The notes: generated by a model from the letters alone, not told the origin. Positions 1 to 12,753 are shown, numbered from the stretch's first letter. The stretch is DNA of 64,000 nucleotides from JAMHWF01 sp964371405 (GCA_964371405.1 CAYJLV010000016.1:1-64000); one strand, 5' to 3'. Numbers and translations are program-made.

Positions 1-2160
<2,160 letters not shown>

Positions 2161-2164
<4 letters not shown>

Positions 2165-2877
2165 CGAGAGCAGCCGCGACGCCCGTGCGCCGGCCGTCGC
2201 TGTGGTTCGCGCGGATCGACGCCGAGGCGGCGCACTTCGACGCGTACTGGCAATACCTCGACGGGAGCGAGCGCGCTCGCGCCCTGCGCTTTCGCCGCGA
2301 CGTCGACCGTCTGCGCTTCGTCGTCGCGCGCGGCAGCCTGCGCCGCCTGCTCGGCGAGCGCCTCGGCATGGCGCCCGCAGCCCTCACATTCGCCACCAAT
2401 GCCTGGGGCAAACCGATGCTGCAGGTGCCGGTGCGCGGCCTGCACTTCAACACCAGCCACGCCGGCGACTGGGTCGTACACGCCGTCGATGACGCCGCGC
2501 CGTTGGGCATCGACATCGAGCGGGTGCGCAGCGATCTGGCCGACGTCGACGCGCTGCGCCACGCCTTCGCCGAACCGGAGCTTGCGCGGCTGCGCGCCGT
2601 GGAGCCCGCGGCGCAGCGCGCGCGCGCCGTGGCCGTGCAGTGGGTGCGCAAGGAGGCCTACGTCAAGGCCGTCGGCGAGGGTCTGAGCCGGCCGCCGCAG
2701 GGGATCGAGATCGATACCGATGCATCGCACCGCCCGCGGCTGCGGCACGACCTCGGCGCGCTGCCCGGCGAGTGCGACTGGCGCTTCGACGACCTCGCGC
2801 CGGACGACAACCACGTCGGCTGCCTGGTCTGGCGCAGCAGCGACGACAACCGCGACGATCGCGACGACCATGGCTGA
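2161..2877 (+). CDS. 4'-phosphopantetheinyl transferase, Sfp type
   Basis: A 238-residue protein with the Sfp/HetI signatures: FNTSHAGDW (about residue 99), GIDIE (about 119, Mg-binding acidic pair) and WVRKEAYVKAVGEGL (about 161-175). The family transfers the phosphopantetheine arm of CoA to the serine of carrier proteins in the cytosol. Its ATG overlaps the NRPS stop by four bases and its own end overlaps the flippase start by eight, so it almost certainly serves the thiolation domain encoded just upstream. The length is normal for Sfp-type enzymes. The last 15 residues are Asp/Arg-rich and low in complexity. Confidence 0.93.
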
Positions 2878-4375
2878 GCCGTCGTCGCCTTCCGTCTCGC
2901 TGCAGTTCTTCGAGGGCGCCCTGTGGTCGGCGGCGCGCAACCTGCTGCAGGCCGCGCTCAACCTCGTCGCGCTGGCCGTCGTGGCGCGCGAGCTCGGCCC
3001 GCAGTCCTATGGCGTCTTCGGCGTCGCGATGATCGTGATCTCGATCGCCGAGATGGTGGTCGGCGGCGCGTTCACCGAGTCGATCATTCAGCGCAAGGGC
3101 CTGCACGACGGCCACGTCGACGCGACGTTCTGGCTGACGACGGGCGCGTCGCTCGGAGCCGGCGCTCTTGTCGCAGCGCTGGCCGCGCCGCTGGCGCGGC
3201 TGGCCGGCAACGAGCAGGCGGCCGACGTGCTGGTCGCGCTCGCGTGCCTGCTGCCGGTCACCGTGGCGTCGCGCGTGCCGATGGCGCTGCTGGCGCGCGA
3301 GCTGCGCTTTCGCAGCAGCTCGCAGATCGGCGCACTGGCATCGATCCTGAGTTGCGCGACGGGCATCGTGCTGGCACTGCGCGGCACCGGTGTGTGGACG
3401 CTCGTGGCGATGGAAGCCGTGCGCTCGATCGTCAACACCGTCGGCGCCTTCATCGCCGTGACGTGGCGCCCGGCGCGACGCGGCCGCTGGTCGCACCTGC
3501 GCGAGCTGTCGCGCTTCAACGCCGGCACGCTGGCGACCTATGCCGTCGGCTACGCCGACCTGCTGCTGCCGCGCCTGCTCGTCTCGCACCTGCTGGGCAC
3601 CCAGACGCTCGGCCTGTTCATGCTGGCGACGCGCGTCGCCTCGGAGCTGTCGCATCTGCTGACAGAGCCGCTGCACGGCGTGTCGATGGCGGCCTGCGCG
3701 CGCGTCCAGCAGGCACGCGACGAACTGCAGCGCATCGTGACGGGCCTGTACGCCACGTCGCGCCTGCTCGTCTACCCGGCCTATCTCGGCATGGCGGCGC
3801 TCGCGCCCGCCCTCGTCCCGTGGATCTTCGGGCCGAAGTGGCAGCCGGCCGTCGTCGCGATCCAGTTGCTGATGCTCGGCGGCCTGCCGCTGGCGCACAC
3901 CGCGTACAACGCGGCGATCCTGTTCGGCGTCGGTCGTCCGCACTGGATGGCGCTGCTGTTCGGCGCCGGGTGCCTGCTGCATGCGGCCCTCTTTCCAGCG
4001 CTGGCGCCGTGGGGTCTCACTGGCGCCGCCATCGCGACGCTGGGGCGCCAGTATGGCAACTGGCCGCTCTCCGCGCTGCTCGTGTCGCGCGCCACCGGGT
4101 TGCCGGTGCGCCGCCAGTTCGACGGCAGTGCACCGGTGCTGCTGTCGGCGCTCGCGATGGCCTCGGTCATGGCAGCGCTCAGCCATGTGCTCGCCGCCGC
4201 CGCATGGCCGGCCGCCATCGTCGTGCTCGCCAGCTCGACGATAGGCATCGTGACCTATGCGCTGGCTCTACGCCTGCTCGCCCCGGCGACGCTGCGCAAG
4301 GCGCTGGACCTCATGGCGGCCTTCGCGCGGCGCGACCGCATGCGACTCACTGCACTGCTGTCGCAGCCGCGTTGA
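2870..4375 (+). CDS. Oligosaccharide/lipid-linked substrate flippase, Wzx/MOP-like
   Basis: A hydrophobic protein of about 501 residues with many predicted membrane helices and the layout of polysaccharide-biosynthesis flippases (PF13440-like). Its N terminus, SLQFFEGALWSAARNLLQAALNLVALAVVARELGPQSYGVFG, is typical of the family (given here only as a description of residues about 8-49). I chose the ATG at 2870, inside the end of the transferase gene, because the protein similarity begins there and the overlap fits operon coupling; the frame is open further upstream without family-like sequence. Such proteins move undecaprenyl-linked glycans, or sometimes lipopeptides, across the inner membrane. 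After an NRPS/PPTase pair it may export the product or a glycan decorated with it; this role is inferred from context only. Confidence 0.8.
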   Translation: MAEPSSPSVSLQFFEGALWSAARNLLQAALNLVALAVVARELGPQSYGVFGVAMIVISIAEMVVGGAFTESIIQRKGLHDGHVDATFWLTTGASLGAGALVAALAAPLARLAGNEQAADVLVALACLLPVTVASRVPMALLARELRFRSSSQIGALASILSCATGIVLALRGTGVWTLVAMEAVRSIVNTVGAFIAVTWRPARRGRWSHLRELSRFNAGTLATYAVGYADLLLPRLLVSHLLGTQTLGLFMLATRVASELSHLLTEPLHGVSMAACARVQQARDELQRIVTGLYATSRLLVYPAYLGMAALAPALVPWIFGPKWQPAVVAIQLLMLGGLPLAHTAYNAAILFGVGRPHWMALLFGAGCLLHAALFPALAPWGLTGAAIATLGRQYGNWPLSALLVSRATGLPVRRQFDGSAPVLLSALAMASVMAALSHVLAAAAWPAAIVVLASSTIGIVTYALALRLLAPATLRKALDLMAAFARRDRMRLTALLSQPR

Positions 4376-4583
4376 CGCAGGCAACGAAGCGCCGCCTCGG
4401 GACCGCGAGGGGGCCGGCGCAATGGCAGCAAGCCGCGCTCGCCCCGCGAACCGGGGAAGTTCAGTTCGCTTGTGAACCTGCGTTCACGGTCGCGCATAAG
4501 TAGAAACGCCGTTGATTTGCACCGCCCGGCGTTGCCGAATTCGCGAGTCGATGCAGCATCAAGCGTGAAGAGGGAGAGCGATC

Positions 4584-7217
4584 GTGATCGTCACTGGATT
4601 GCACGTGGCCCGCCTTGTGCGCGCTGGCCTTCTTGCCTTCTGCGCATCTCTCATGTTGCCAGCTTGGGCGCAAACACCTGCGACGACGCGCGTGGACTTG
4701 GCCGCCCCCGCGACATACACCGCCAGCCCTGGCGGCACGGTGGCGATCACGCTCAACTGGTATCGCGTCCCGATGGAGGCGAACTACCTCCAGTTCATGC
4801 ATCTTCAGAACGCGGCAGGACAGACTTGGTCGATCGACGACCACTGGACCACCTCGGCCACGTGGACCCCAGGGCCTCTCGCGCAGACCCGCACGATCAC
4901 GGTGCCGTCGGCGCTTGCCGTGGGCGCCTACGATATCCGCGTCGGCCTCTCGGGAGGCAATCCGTGGGCCGATCAAGCGCTCGTTGCCGGATCAGGAGTC
5001 ACCGATCCAGGCAACGATCATCGCTACAAAGTCGGAACGATCACAGTCTCCAGCGCAACGAACGTCGCGCCGCAGATCACCTCCGCGCCGGTGACGAGCG
5101 CGACGGTCGGCGCGGCCTACAGCTACGACGTCAACGCCACCGATGCGAACGGCGACGCGCTGAGCTATTCGCTGACGCAGGCTCCAGCCGGGATGACGAT
5201 CAACGCCGGCACCGGCCTGATCGCCTGGACGCCAACCTCCGCGCAGACCGGCAGCCAGTCAGTGACCGCGCGCGTGGCCGATGCTGGCGGCTTGGCTGTC
5301 ACGCAGTCGTTCGCCATCACCGTGGCCGGCGCGGCGAATGTCGCGCCGCAGATCACCTCCACGCCGGTGACCAGCGCGATGGTGGGGACGGCCTACAGCT
5401 ACGACGTCAACGCGACTGATGCGAACGGCGGCACGCTGCGCTATTCGCTGACCAAGAAGCCTGCCGGGATGACGATCAACACCAGCACCGGCCTGATCGC
5501 CTGGACGCCCACGTCCGCGCAGACCGGCAGCAGGGCCGTGACCGCGCGCGTGGTCGATCCGGGCGGCCTGGCCGCCACACAGTCGTTCACCATCGCCGTG
5601 GCCGGCGCAGCGAACGTGGCGCCGCAGATCACCTCCACGCCGGTAACCAGCGCGATGGTGGGGGCGACCTACAGCTACGACGTCAATGCCACTGATGCGA
5701 ACGGCGACACGCTGAGCTATTCGCTGACGCAGGCCCCAGCCGGGATGACGATCAACGCCAGCACCGGCCTGATTGCCTGGACGCCCACGTCCGCGCAGAC
5801 CGGCAGCCAGGCCGTGACCGCGCGTGTGGCTGATCCGGGCGGCCTGGCTGCCACGCAGTCGTTCACGATCGGCGTGGCCGGCGCAGCGAACGTGGCACCG
5901 CAGGTCACATCGACGCCGGTGACCACTGCGATAGTGGGAGCGGTCTACAGCTACGACGTCAACGCCACCGATGCGAACGGCGACACGCTGAGCTATTCGC
6001 TGACGCAGGCTCCGTCCGGGATGACGATCAACGCCGCCACCGGTCAGATCGCCTGGACACCCACGTCCGCGCAGACCGGCAGCCAGGCCGTGACCGCGCG
6101 CGTGGCCGATCCGGGCGGGCTGGCCGTGACGCAATCGTTCGCCGTCACGGTGGCCGGCGCCATCGGGGGGCCGCAGATCGGCAACTCCTGGCGAATCATG
6201 CCGATCGGTGACTCGAACACCGAGAACCTCGCGACGTTCCCCGGCTACCAGGTCATCACTCAAGCATTGAGCGCGATCGGCAAGAACTCCGCCATCTTCG
6301 GCTACGTCAACCCGGGTGAACCCAACATCGTCAAGCAAGTCACCACGCCGCAAATCGGCCGCAGCGGGTGGAGCACGACGGATGTCATTTCCCAGATCAA
6401 CGGCTGGGTCGACCAGGTCACTCCCGACATTGCGCTCCTCAACATCGGCGTCAACGACGGGTACTTTCCGAACGATCCTGCCGCGCAGGACGCCGTCGTG
6501 GCCCGCATCGCCACGATCATCGACATGATCCATGGGCGCAACCCGCGCACCGCAGTGTTCGTCTCGAACTTCGAGCGTGCATCGGACCCGATGCCCACCC
6601 TGTACACCAAGATTCAGGACATGGTGCTCGCGAAGACGGCCGGCATCGGAAACAGCATCTACTACAGAGCCTACTTCGTCCCATCGCTCACCGGAGTCCT
6701 GAGTTCGATGTACGTCAGCGACGGACTCCATCCGAACGATTCCGCGCGTCTGTTGATCATGAACAACTGGATGAGTGCGGTACGCAGCTATGTGCAGACC
6801 GGCACGGTGCCCCCTCCTGCAGTCTCGACCGTGCCAGTCACGACGCGCGTCGACCTCGCGACCCCTTCTGCCTATTTCGCGCTTCCGGGCAGCAGGGTGA
6901 ACATCAACCTGAACTGGTACCGCATGCCGATGTCGGCGAACCTGCTCCAGTTCATGCACCTCGGTCTCAACGGAAACCTCGCCGCATCGGTCGATGATCA
7001 CACCACGACCTCCGCGACGTGGACTCCGGGATCGTTCACGGAGACTCGCGCGATCACGGCACCGACGACTCCCGGCACCTACGATATCCGCGTCGGACTG
7101 TCAGGCGGCAATCCATGGACGGATTTCGCGCTCGTCACCGGTGCCGGAGTGCTCGACGAAACCAATTCCAGAACCTACAAGGTCGGAACCCTTACGGTGA
7201 CGAATGTTCTTCCTTGA
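4584..7217 (+). CDS. Secreted SGNH/GDSL hydrolase with four tandem He_PIG-type repeats and duplicated flanking domain
   Basis: An 877-residue protein starting at GTG 4584, preceded by AGGGAGAG. Residues 1-30 form a signal peptide (hydrophobic stretch ending AWAQ). Residues about 33-155 form a beta-rich domain. Next come four 92-residue repeats (276 bp each, starting at 5061, 5337, 5613 and 5889) of the cadherin-like putative-Ig type (NVAPQITS... YSYDVNATDANGD). An SGNH hydrolase domain follows at residues about 530-745: block I IGDSN, block III GVND, block V DGLHPND carrying the Asp/His pair. The final 120 residues repeat the N-terminal domain (shared NWYR, LQFMHL, TSATWTPG, YDIRVGLSGGNPW). 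It is likely an exported esterase or deacetylase acting on glycans; the substrate is unknown. It lies 208 bp after the flippase gene, probably with its own promoter. Confidence 0.85.
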   Translation: MIVTGLHVARLVRAGLLAFCASLMLPAWAQTPATTRVDLAAPATYTASPGGTVAITLNWYRVPMEANYLQFMHLQNAAGQTWSIDDHWTTSATWTPGPLAQTRTITVPSALAVGAYDIRVGLSGGNPWADQALVAGSGVTDPGNDHRYKVGTITVSSATNVAPQITSAPVTSATVGAAYSYDVNATDANGDALSYSLTQAPAGMTINAGTGLIAWTPTSAQTGSQSVTARVADAGGLAVTQSFAITVAGAANVAPQITSTPVTSAMVGTAYSYDVNATDANGGTLRYSLTKKPAGMTINTSTGLIAWTPTSAQTGSRAVTARVVDPGGLAATQSFTIAVAGAANVAPQITSTPVTSAMVGATYSYDVNATDANGDTLSYSLTQAPAGMTINASTGLIAWTPTSAQTGSQAVTARVADPGGLAATQSFTIGVAGAANVAPQVTSTPVTTAIVGAVYSYDVNATDANGDTLSYSLTQAPSGMTINAATGQIAWTPTSAQTGSQAVTARVADPGGLAVTQSFAVTVAGAIGGPQIGNSWRIMPIGDSNTENLATFPGYQVITQALSAIGKNSAIFGYVNPGEPNIVKQVTTPQIGRSGWSTTDVISQINGWVDQVTPDIALLNIGVNDGYFPNDPAAQDAVVARIATIIDMIHGRNPRTAVFVSNFERASDPMPTLYTKIQDMVLAKTAGIGNSIYYRAYFVPSLTGVLSSMYVSDGLHPNDSARLLIMNNWMSAVRSYVQTGTVPPPAVSTVPVTTRVDLATPSAYFALPGSRVNINLNWYRMPMSANLLQFMHLGLNGNLAASVDDHTTTSATWTPGSFTETRAITAPTTPGTYDIRVGLSGGNPWTDFALVTGAGVLDETNSRTYKVGTLTVTNVLP

Positions 7218-7321
7218 GGGCTTCGAGTCGCCATCCGACGAAATATCAGACGGGCGTCGACACTGATCCTTCTTGGCCTCTCGCGAATCGCTTCGGCGAC
7301 GAGCCAGACGCGGGCAGAAAT

Positions 7322-7347
7322 GACAACGGGCCGAAAAGGCCCGTGTC
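7322..7347 (-). terminator. Hairpin terminator candidate after tRNA-Ser
   Basis: Arms ACGGGCC and GGCCCGT enclose a five-base loop (7326-7344), and three further pairs (gac/gtc) extend the stem past a bulged A. It sits 12 bp beyond the 3' end of tRNA-Ser on the same strand. The following bases are only moderately T-rich, so termination is plausible rather than certain. Confidence 0.55.
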
Positions 7348-7358
7348 TTCTGACTTGT

Positions 7359-7449
7359 TGGCGGAAAGGGAGGGATTCGAACCCTCGATACGGAGATACC
7401 GTATACCGGATTTCGAGTCCGGCGCATTCGACCACTCTGCCACCTTTCC
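7359..7449 (-). tRNA. tRNA-Ser, anticodon CGA
   Basis: Read on the minus strand, a 7-bp acceptor stem GGAAAGG/CCTTTCC is closed by discriminator G and an encoded CCA. The anticodon loop CTCGAAA gives anticodon CGA. A long variable arm typical of class II serine tRNAs precedes the T loop GGTTCGAATCC. Total length is 91 nt with CCA. It lies 67 bp downstream of serS on the same strand, so tRNA and its synthetase may be co-transcribed. Confidence 0.97.
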
Positions 7450-7516
7450 GGGATCGGTCTCGTCGAATGAGGGGCGCATTCTACTGCACCGCGCCCCGCC
7501 GAGCCGGGCGCGATCG

Positions 7517-8812
<1,296 letters not shown>

Positions 8813-8825
8813 GGAGTCTTTCTCG

Positions 8826-9797
8826 TCAATCGCGGGTCGCCGGCGGCTCGGCCATCGACTTGTCGCCCAGCCCCTTGGGCAGCGGGAAATGCACCGTCTC
8901 GGCGACGCCCTCGAGGCGCCGCACCGAGACCGCGCCGAGCGCGCGCAGCCGTGCGATGACCTGCTGCACCAGGATCTCGGGCGCCGAAGCACCGGCCGTC
9001 ACGCCGACGCGCGTCTTGCCTTCGAACCATTCAGGCTTCAGATCGGTCGGCTGGTCGACCATCCAGGCGTGCGCGCCCAGCCGCTCGGCCAGTTCGCGCA
9101 GGCGGTTGCTGTTCGAGCTGGTCGGGCTGCCGACGACGACGACGACATCGACCGTCGGCGCGAGCACCTTGACGGCGTCCTGCCGGTTCTGCGTCGCATA
9201 GCAGATGTCCTGCTGCTTGGGCTCGCGCACCTGCGGGAAGCGCCGCTTCACCGCGGCAAGGATCTCGGCCGCGTCGTCGACCGACAGCGTCGTCTGCGTC
9301 ACGACGGCGAGCCGCGCCGCATCGCGCACCGGCGCGTGCTCGACATCGGCCACCGTCTCGACGAGATGGATGCCCTGCGAGAGCTGGCCCATCGTGCCTT
9401 CCACCTCGGGGTGGCCCTTGTGGCCGATCATGATGAACTCGTAGCCTTCGCGCGCCAGCTTGGCGACCTCGACGTGCACTTTCGAGACCAGCGGGCAGGT
9501 CGCGTCGAAGATGCGAAAGCCGCGCTCGGCGGCTTCGCGGCGCACGGCCTGGCTGACGCCGTGCGCGCTGAACACGAGCGTCGCACCGGGCGGCACCTCG
9601 GCCAGATCCTCGATGAAGATCGCGCCCTTGGCCTTCAGGTCGGCGACGACATAAGTGTTGTGCACGATCTCGTGGCGCACGTAGATCGGCGCGCCGAACT
9701 TCCTGAGCGCGCGCTCGACGATCTCGATCGCGCGGTCGACGCCCGCACAGAAGCCCCGCGGCTCGGCCAGCACGATCTCTTCGAGGGCAGCCGCCAT
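8826..9797 (-). CDS. ispH: 4-hydroxy-3-methylbut-2-enyl diphosphate reductase (MEP pathway)
   Basis: A 323-residue IspH/LytB, the Fe-S enzyme that makes IPP and DMAPP in the last step of the MEP isoprenoid pathway. The cluster ligands are visible in EPRGFCAGVDRAIE (near residue 18), DATCPLVSKVH (near 100) and CYATQNRQD (near 195). The substrate-binding stretch GSPTSSNSNRL is also present. The start MAAALEEIV was chosen because it abuts the family start and forms a one-base overlap with the fkpB stop. The fkpB-ispH pairing is well known in proteobacteria. Confidence 0.97.
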   Translation of the reverse strand: MAAALEEIVLAEPRGFCAGVDRAIEIVERALRKFGAPIYVRHEIVHNTYVVADLKAKGAIFIEDLAEVPPGATLVFSAHGVSQAVRREAAERGFRIFDATCPLVSKVHVEVAKLAREGYEFIMIGHKGHPEVEGTMGQLSQGIHLVETVADVEHAPVRDAARLAVVTQTTLSVDDAAEILAAVKRRFPQVREPKQQDICYATQNRQDAVKVLAPTVDVVVVVGSPTSSNSNRLRELAERLGAHAWMVDQPTDLKPEWFEGKTRVGVTAGASAPEILVQQVIARLRALGAVSVRRLEGVAETVHFPLPKGLGDKSMAEPPATRD

Positions 9798-10240
9798 CAC
9801 AGCACTCCGATCAGCTGCACTTCGAAGACGACCGGCCGGCCCGCGAGCGGGTGGTTGAAGTCGAGCAGCACCCAACCCTCGCCCGTCTCGCGCACGATGC
9901 CGGAGAAGCTGCCCTCGCCACCGGGTGTCGGCAGGCGCACCAGGTCGCCGACCGCAGGGTCGGCGGCGGCGTCGCCGTGCTCGCGCAGCACCGCCAGCGA
10001 CACGCGCTGCAGCATGTCGGCGTTGCGCTCGCCGAAGGCTTCGCCCGGCGCCAGCTCGAAGCTCGCGCGCGCCCCTTCGTGCAGGCCGACGAGGCGCGCC
10101 TCGAGCGCCGGCGCGAGCTCGCCGGTGCCGAGCGACAGCGTGGCCGGATTGCCGTCGAACGTGTTCACCAGGGCGGCTCCGTCGGGGGCCGAAAGGCGGT
10201 AGTGCAGGGTCAGGAACGACCCCGGTTGGACTGGGTTCAA
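9797..10240 (-). CDS. fkpB: FKBP-type peptidyl-prolyl isomerase, SlpA/FkpB class
   Basis: A 147-residue short FKBP of the FkpB/SlpA class, a cytosolic chaperone and prolyl isomerase. Family features include the N-terminal LTLHYRLSAPDGAALVNTF, the acidic GELAPALEARLVGLHEGARA flap region, the inserted chaperone domain around EAFGERNADMLQRV, and the C-terminal HPLAGRPVVFEVQLIGV. It is the first gene of the fkpB-ispH-serS-tRNA series on the minus strand and overlaps ispH by one base. It is divergent from radC; the shared 77-bp gap should hold both promoters. Confidence 0.93.
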   Translation of the reverse strand: MNPVQPGSFLTLHYRLSAPDGAALVNTFDGNPATLSLGTGELAPALEARLVGLHEGARASFELAPGEAFGERNADMLQRVSLAVLREHGDAAADPAVGDLVRLPTPGGEGSFSGIVRETGEGWVLLDFNHPLAGRPVVFEVQLIGVL

Positions 10241-10317
10241 AACGTGGGATCGGCGGTGCGGCCGATGCGCAATAGACTCGCCCGCAATTCTAGGCGCCCG
10301 GGCGCCGGGAGCCGCCG

Positions 10318-10992
10318 ATGCCGCTCAAAGACCTCCCCGCCGCGCTGCGGCCGCGAGAAAAGCTGCTGTCCCATGGCCCCACCGCGCTGGCCGACGCCGA
10401 GCTGCTCGCCTTGCTGCTGCGCACCGGGCTGCCCGGGCTCGGCGTCCTGCAGTTCGCCGAGCGGCTGCTCGACGAGTTCGACGGCCTGCCCGGCCTGCTG
10501 CACGCCGGCGCCGACGACCTGCGGCGCGTCAAGGGGCTCGGGCCGGCCAAGCGCGCCGAACTCGCCGCCGTGCTGGAAATCGTGCGCCGCTCGCTCGGCC
10601 AGCAGTTGCGCGAGCAGCCGGTGTTCGACTCGCCGCTGCGCGTCAAGGACTTCCTGCGCCTGCACCTCGGCCAGCTCGGCCACGAAGTGTTCGGCGTGGT
10701 CTACCTCGACGCGCAGCACCGCATGATCCGCTTCGAGGAGCTGTTTCGCGGCACGCTGTCGCAGACCAGCGTCTACCCGCGCGAAGTCGTCAGGCAGGCA
10801 CTGGCCTGCCACGCGGCGGCCGTGATCCTGGCGCACAACCATCCGTCCGGCGTGGCCGAACCGTCGCGCGCCGATGAGTACCTCACCACCACGCTGAAAT
10901 CGGCGCTGCAACTCGTCGACGTGCGCGTACTCGACCACCTCGTCGTCGGTCAGGCCGACGTGGTGTCGTTCGCCGAGCGCGGGCTGTTGTAG
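10318..10992 (+). CDS. radC: RadC-family JAB1/MPN metalloprotein
   Basis: A 224-residue protein with an N-terminal helix-hairpin-helix region (LLRTGLPGLGVLQFAERLL ... LRRVKGLGPAKRAEL, residues about 30-80) and a C-terminal JAMM domain. The metal motif is visible as the EVF glutamate, HNHPSG and the S(x7)D-like SRADEYLT. The family is widespread, was historically linked to DNA repair, and has no secure biochemical role. It is divergent from fkpB. The next 99 bp hold no gene, and an AT-richer orphan gene follows. Confidence 0.93.
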   Translation: MPLKDLPAALRPREKLLSHGPTALADAELLALLLRTGLPGLGVLQFAERLLDEFDGLPGLLHAGADDLRRVKGLGPAKRAELAAVLEIVRRSLGQQLREQPVFDSPLRVKDFLRLHLGQLGHEVFGVVYLDAQHRMIRFEELFRGTLSQTSVYPREVVRQALACHAAAVILAHNHPSGVAEPSRADEYLTTTLKSALQLVDVRVLDHLVVGQADVVSFAERGLL

Positions 10993-11091
10993 GCTAGCGG
11001 GGGGTTACCCGCCCAAGAGCACGTCGGCTTGTAGCTCGTATCGCCGGCCGCGAAGTGGACGGCTCGGCGTCCACGCCAAACGAGGGAACAT

Positions 11092-11976
11092 ATGGGTCGA
11101 GTGTCACACCGGCTTCGCACCGAGCATTCAATGAAGAGCGAAGCGAAAGCACTCCGCTGGCACCGGCGCATTATTGAACTTGGCAGCGGGGCTCAGTTGC
11201 TCGCAACGGTGGTAGCTCTCGTCGCTCTCTACCCTTTGTACGAAAAAGCAGGGCTCGAACGACAGATCGATGAGCTGACCAAGACTGTCGAGACCGTGAA
11301 AGGTGAAACGTCCGTTGCATTGCAGGAAAAGGAACGGCTGCACAGCGAAGTAGTTCGATTGGCGCAAGAGTCCGAGCTGCGGAAGCACGATTCACTGCAA
11401 GCGGAGGAGCAACTTTCACGGAAGCTGGCAGCGACAAACAGTGCTCTCGAAGACACAATGAAGGCCTTGGAGAAGGCAAGGAGCGAGCTGGAGGGACGCA
11501 GGCGCGATCTCGACCATCTGCAGCGCGAACTGAAAGACACCAAGCGGTTCTTAGGCGAGGCACGCCGCGATGCATATAGGTTTCAGCGCCTGCTATTCGC
11601 CGAAGGCCTTACTGTCCGCCTAAATTCGTGCGTGAGCGGAGACAGGGTTGACTTCAGCGCGGACATTCGAGAATGCTTTCAGCGTGCTCTCGATAGTCAG
11701 ACGGCGCGAATGTCGACCCGCAACATTCAACTGGAGACGCCAGACAGACTCAGACTCGTGACGTCGCTAGAGAGTCAAGCAGCGGATCTCGACGCTCTTC
11801 GTCTGACCGCGCTCAAACAGCTGAGAGATCTTTCCGCGATTGTTCCGACCGCCACCGAAGGCGACCAACTCAAGCACCAGCACCAAGTCGCTGCCGCCAA
11901 GTCTCCTCTATTGAGGTTAGGAGTGCTGCGAATCGACAAGTTGATGCTGGACTTCGTCGAATCTGACGGTCGCTAG
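11092..11976 (+). CDS. Hypothetical membrane-anchored coiled-coil protein
   Basis: I do not recognise this 294-residue protein. It has one predicted membrane helix (residues about 33-51, GAQLLATVVALVALYPLY), a long charged coiled coil (about 55-170, rich in Glu, Lys, Leu and Arg) and a C-terminal region of about 120 residues without a known motif. The DNA is visibly AT-richer than its neighbours and uses codons that are rare around it (AAA, TTG, ATT, TCG mixed with TCT), which suggests recent acquisition. The start could be ATG 11092 or ATG 11131 (MKSEAK); the sequence offers no strong ribosome site for either. It sits alone between radC and an Smr gene. A cell-envelope or scaffold role is only a guess. 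Confidence 0.6.
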   Translation: MGRVSHRLRTEHSMKSEAKALRWHRRIIELGSGAQLLATVVALVALYPLYEKAGLERQIDELTKTVETVKGETSVALQEKERLHSEVVRLAQESELRKHDSLQAEEQLSRKLAATNSALEDTMKALEKARSELEGRRRDLDHLQRELKDTKRFLGEARRDAYRFQRLLFAEGLTVRLNSCVSGDRVDFSADIRECFQRALDSQTARMSTRNIQLETPDRLRLVTSLESQAADLDALRLTALKQLRDLSAIVPTATEGDQLKHQHQVAAAKSPLLRLGVLRIDKLMLDFVESDGR

Positions 11977-12082
11977 CCACACGGGATCCAGCGGCTGTGA
12001 GCGCAAGCAACGCGATCACCAACGATTGGTGCGTTGTTTGGGACCGTGCTGGTGCACTGCTGCCCCAATCTACGATTTGACG

Positions 12083-12736
12083 ATGAGGCTCCGCTCGCTC
12101 ACCGACCTCGCCGCGCTTCGCAAGGTGCTCGCCGAGGAGGCGCGTGCCGAGGCGGAGCGCATCTCCCGCGAGCGCGCCGAAGCCGAGCGCATCGAGCGCG
12201 AACGCACGCTGTTCGCGCGCAGCGTCGGTCGCGTCGAGACGCTGCAGACCGCGCCCCGCGCGCGCGTCGAAGGGCAACGACCCACGCCTGAGCCGCGCCA
12301 GCGCACACTCGACGAGCAGGCCGTGCTGCGCGAATCGCTGTCCGACGAGATCGACGTCGAGACGCTGCTCGAGACCGACGAGGCGCTGTCCTACCGCCGC
12401 CCCGACATCGGGCCCGACATCGTGCGCAAACTGCGCCGCGGCGAGTGGGCAATCCAGGCCCATCTCGACCTGCATGGGCTGCGCCGCGACGAGGCGCGTG
12501 AACGTCTGGCAGGTTTCCTGCGCGAGGCCGCGCAGCAAGGCCTGCGCTGCGTGCGCGTCGTGCACGGCAAGGGCCACGGCTCGCCCGGGCGCGAGCCGGT
12601 GCTCAAGGCCAAGGTGCGCGGCTGGCTGGTGCAGACAGCCGCCGTGCTCGCCTTCGTGTCGGCGCGCGCCGGCGACGGCGGCCACGGTGCGCTGATCGTG
12701 CTGCTGCGGCCCGGTGGTGCAGCGACGGGCGCCTGA
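12083..12736 (+). CDS. Smr-domain protein
   Basis: A 217-residue protein. Residues about 10-60 are a charged, Ala/Glu/Arg-rich helix. The C-terminal Smr (MutS2-related) domain carries HLDLHGLRRDEARERL (about 134) and VRVVHGKGHGSPG (about 163), the two hallmark motifs of the SmrA/SmrB nuclease-like fold. I start at MRLRSLTDL (12083); upstream codons in frame lack family similarity. E. coli SmrB acts on mRNA at collided ribosomes, but which Smr branch this belongs to cannot be told here. It ends 17 bp from the end of the convergent MinD-like gene. Confidence 0.87.
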   Translation: MRLRSLTDLAALRKVLAEEARAEAERISRERAEAERIERERTLFARSVGRVETLQTAPRARVEGQRPTPEPRQRTLDEQAVLRESLSDEIDVETLLETDEALSYRRPDIGPDIVRKLRRGEWAIQAHLDLHGLRRDEARERLAGFLREAAQQGLRCVRVVHGKGHGSPGREPVLKAKVRGWLVQTAAVLAFVSARAGDGGHGALIVLLRPGGAATGA

Positions 12737-12753
12737 TTCCTGGCGTCAGCGAG

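Noticed and set aside
2663..4186. Long open frames opposite the transferase and flippase genes
   Set aside because: Typical shadow frames of GC-rich coding DNA, with Arg/Gln/His-rich composition and no family features.
5061..6164. Four regular 276-bp repeats resembling a repeat array
   Set aside because: They are in-frame 92-residue protein repeats inside one CDS. There are no short repeats with unique spacers, so this is not CRISPR.
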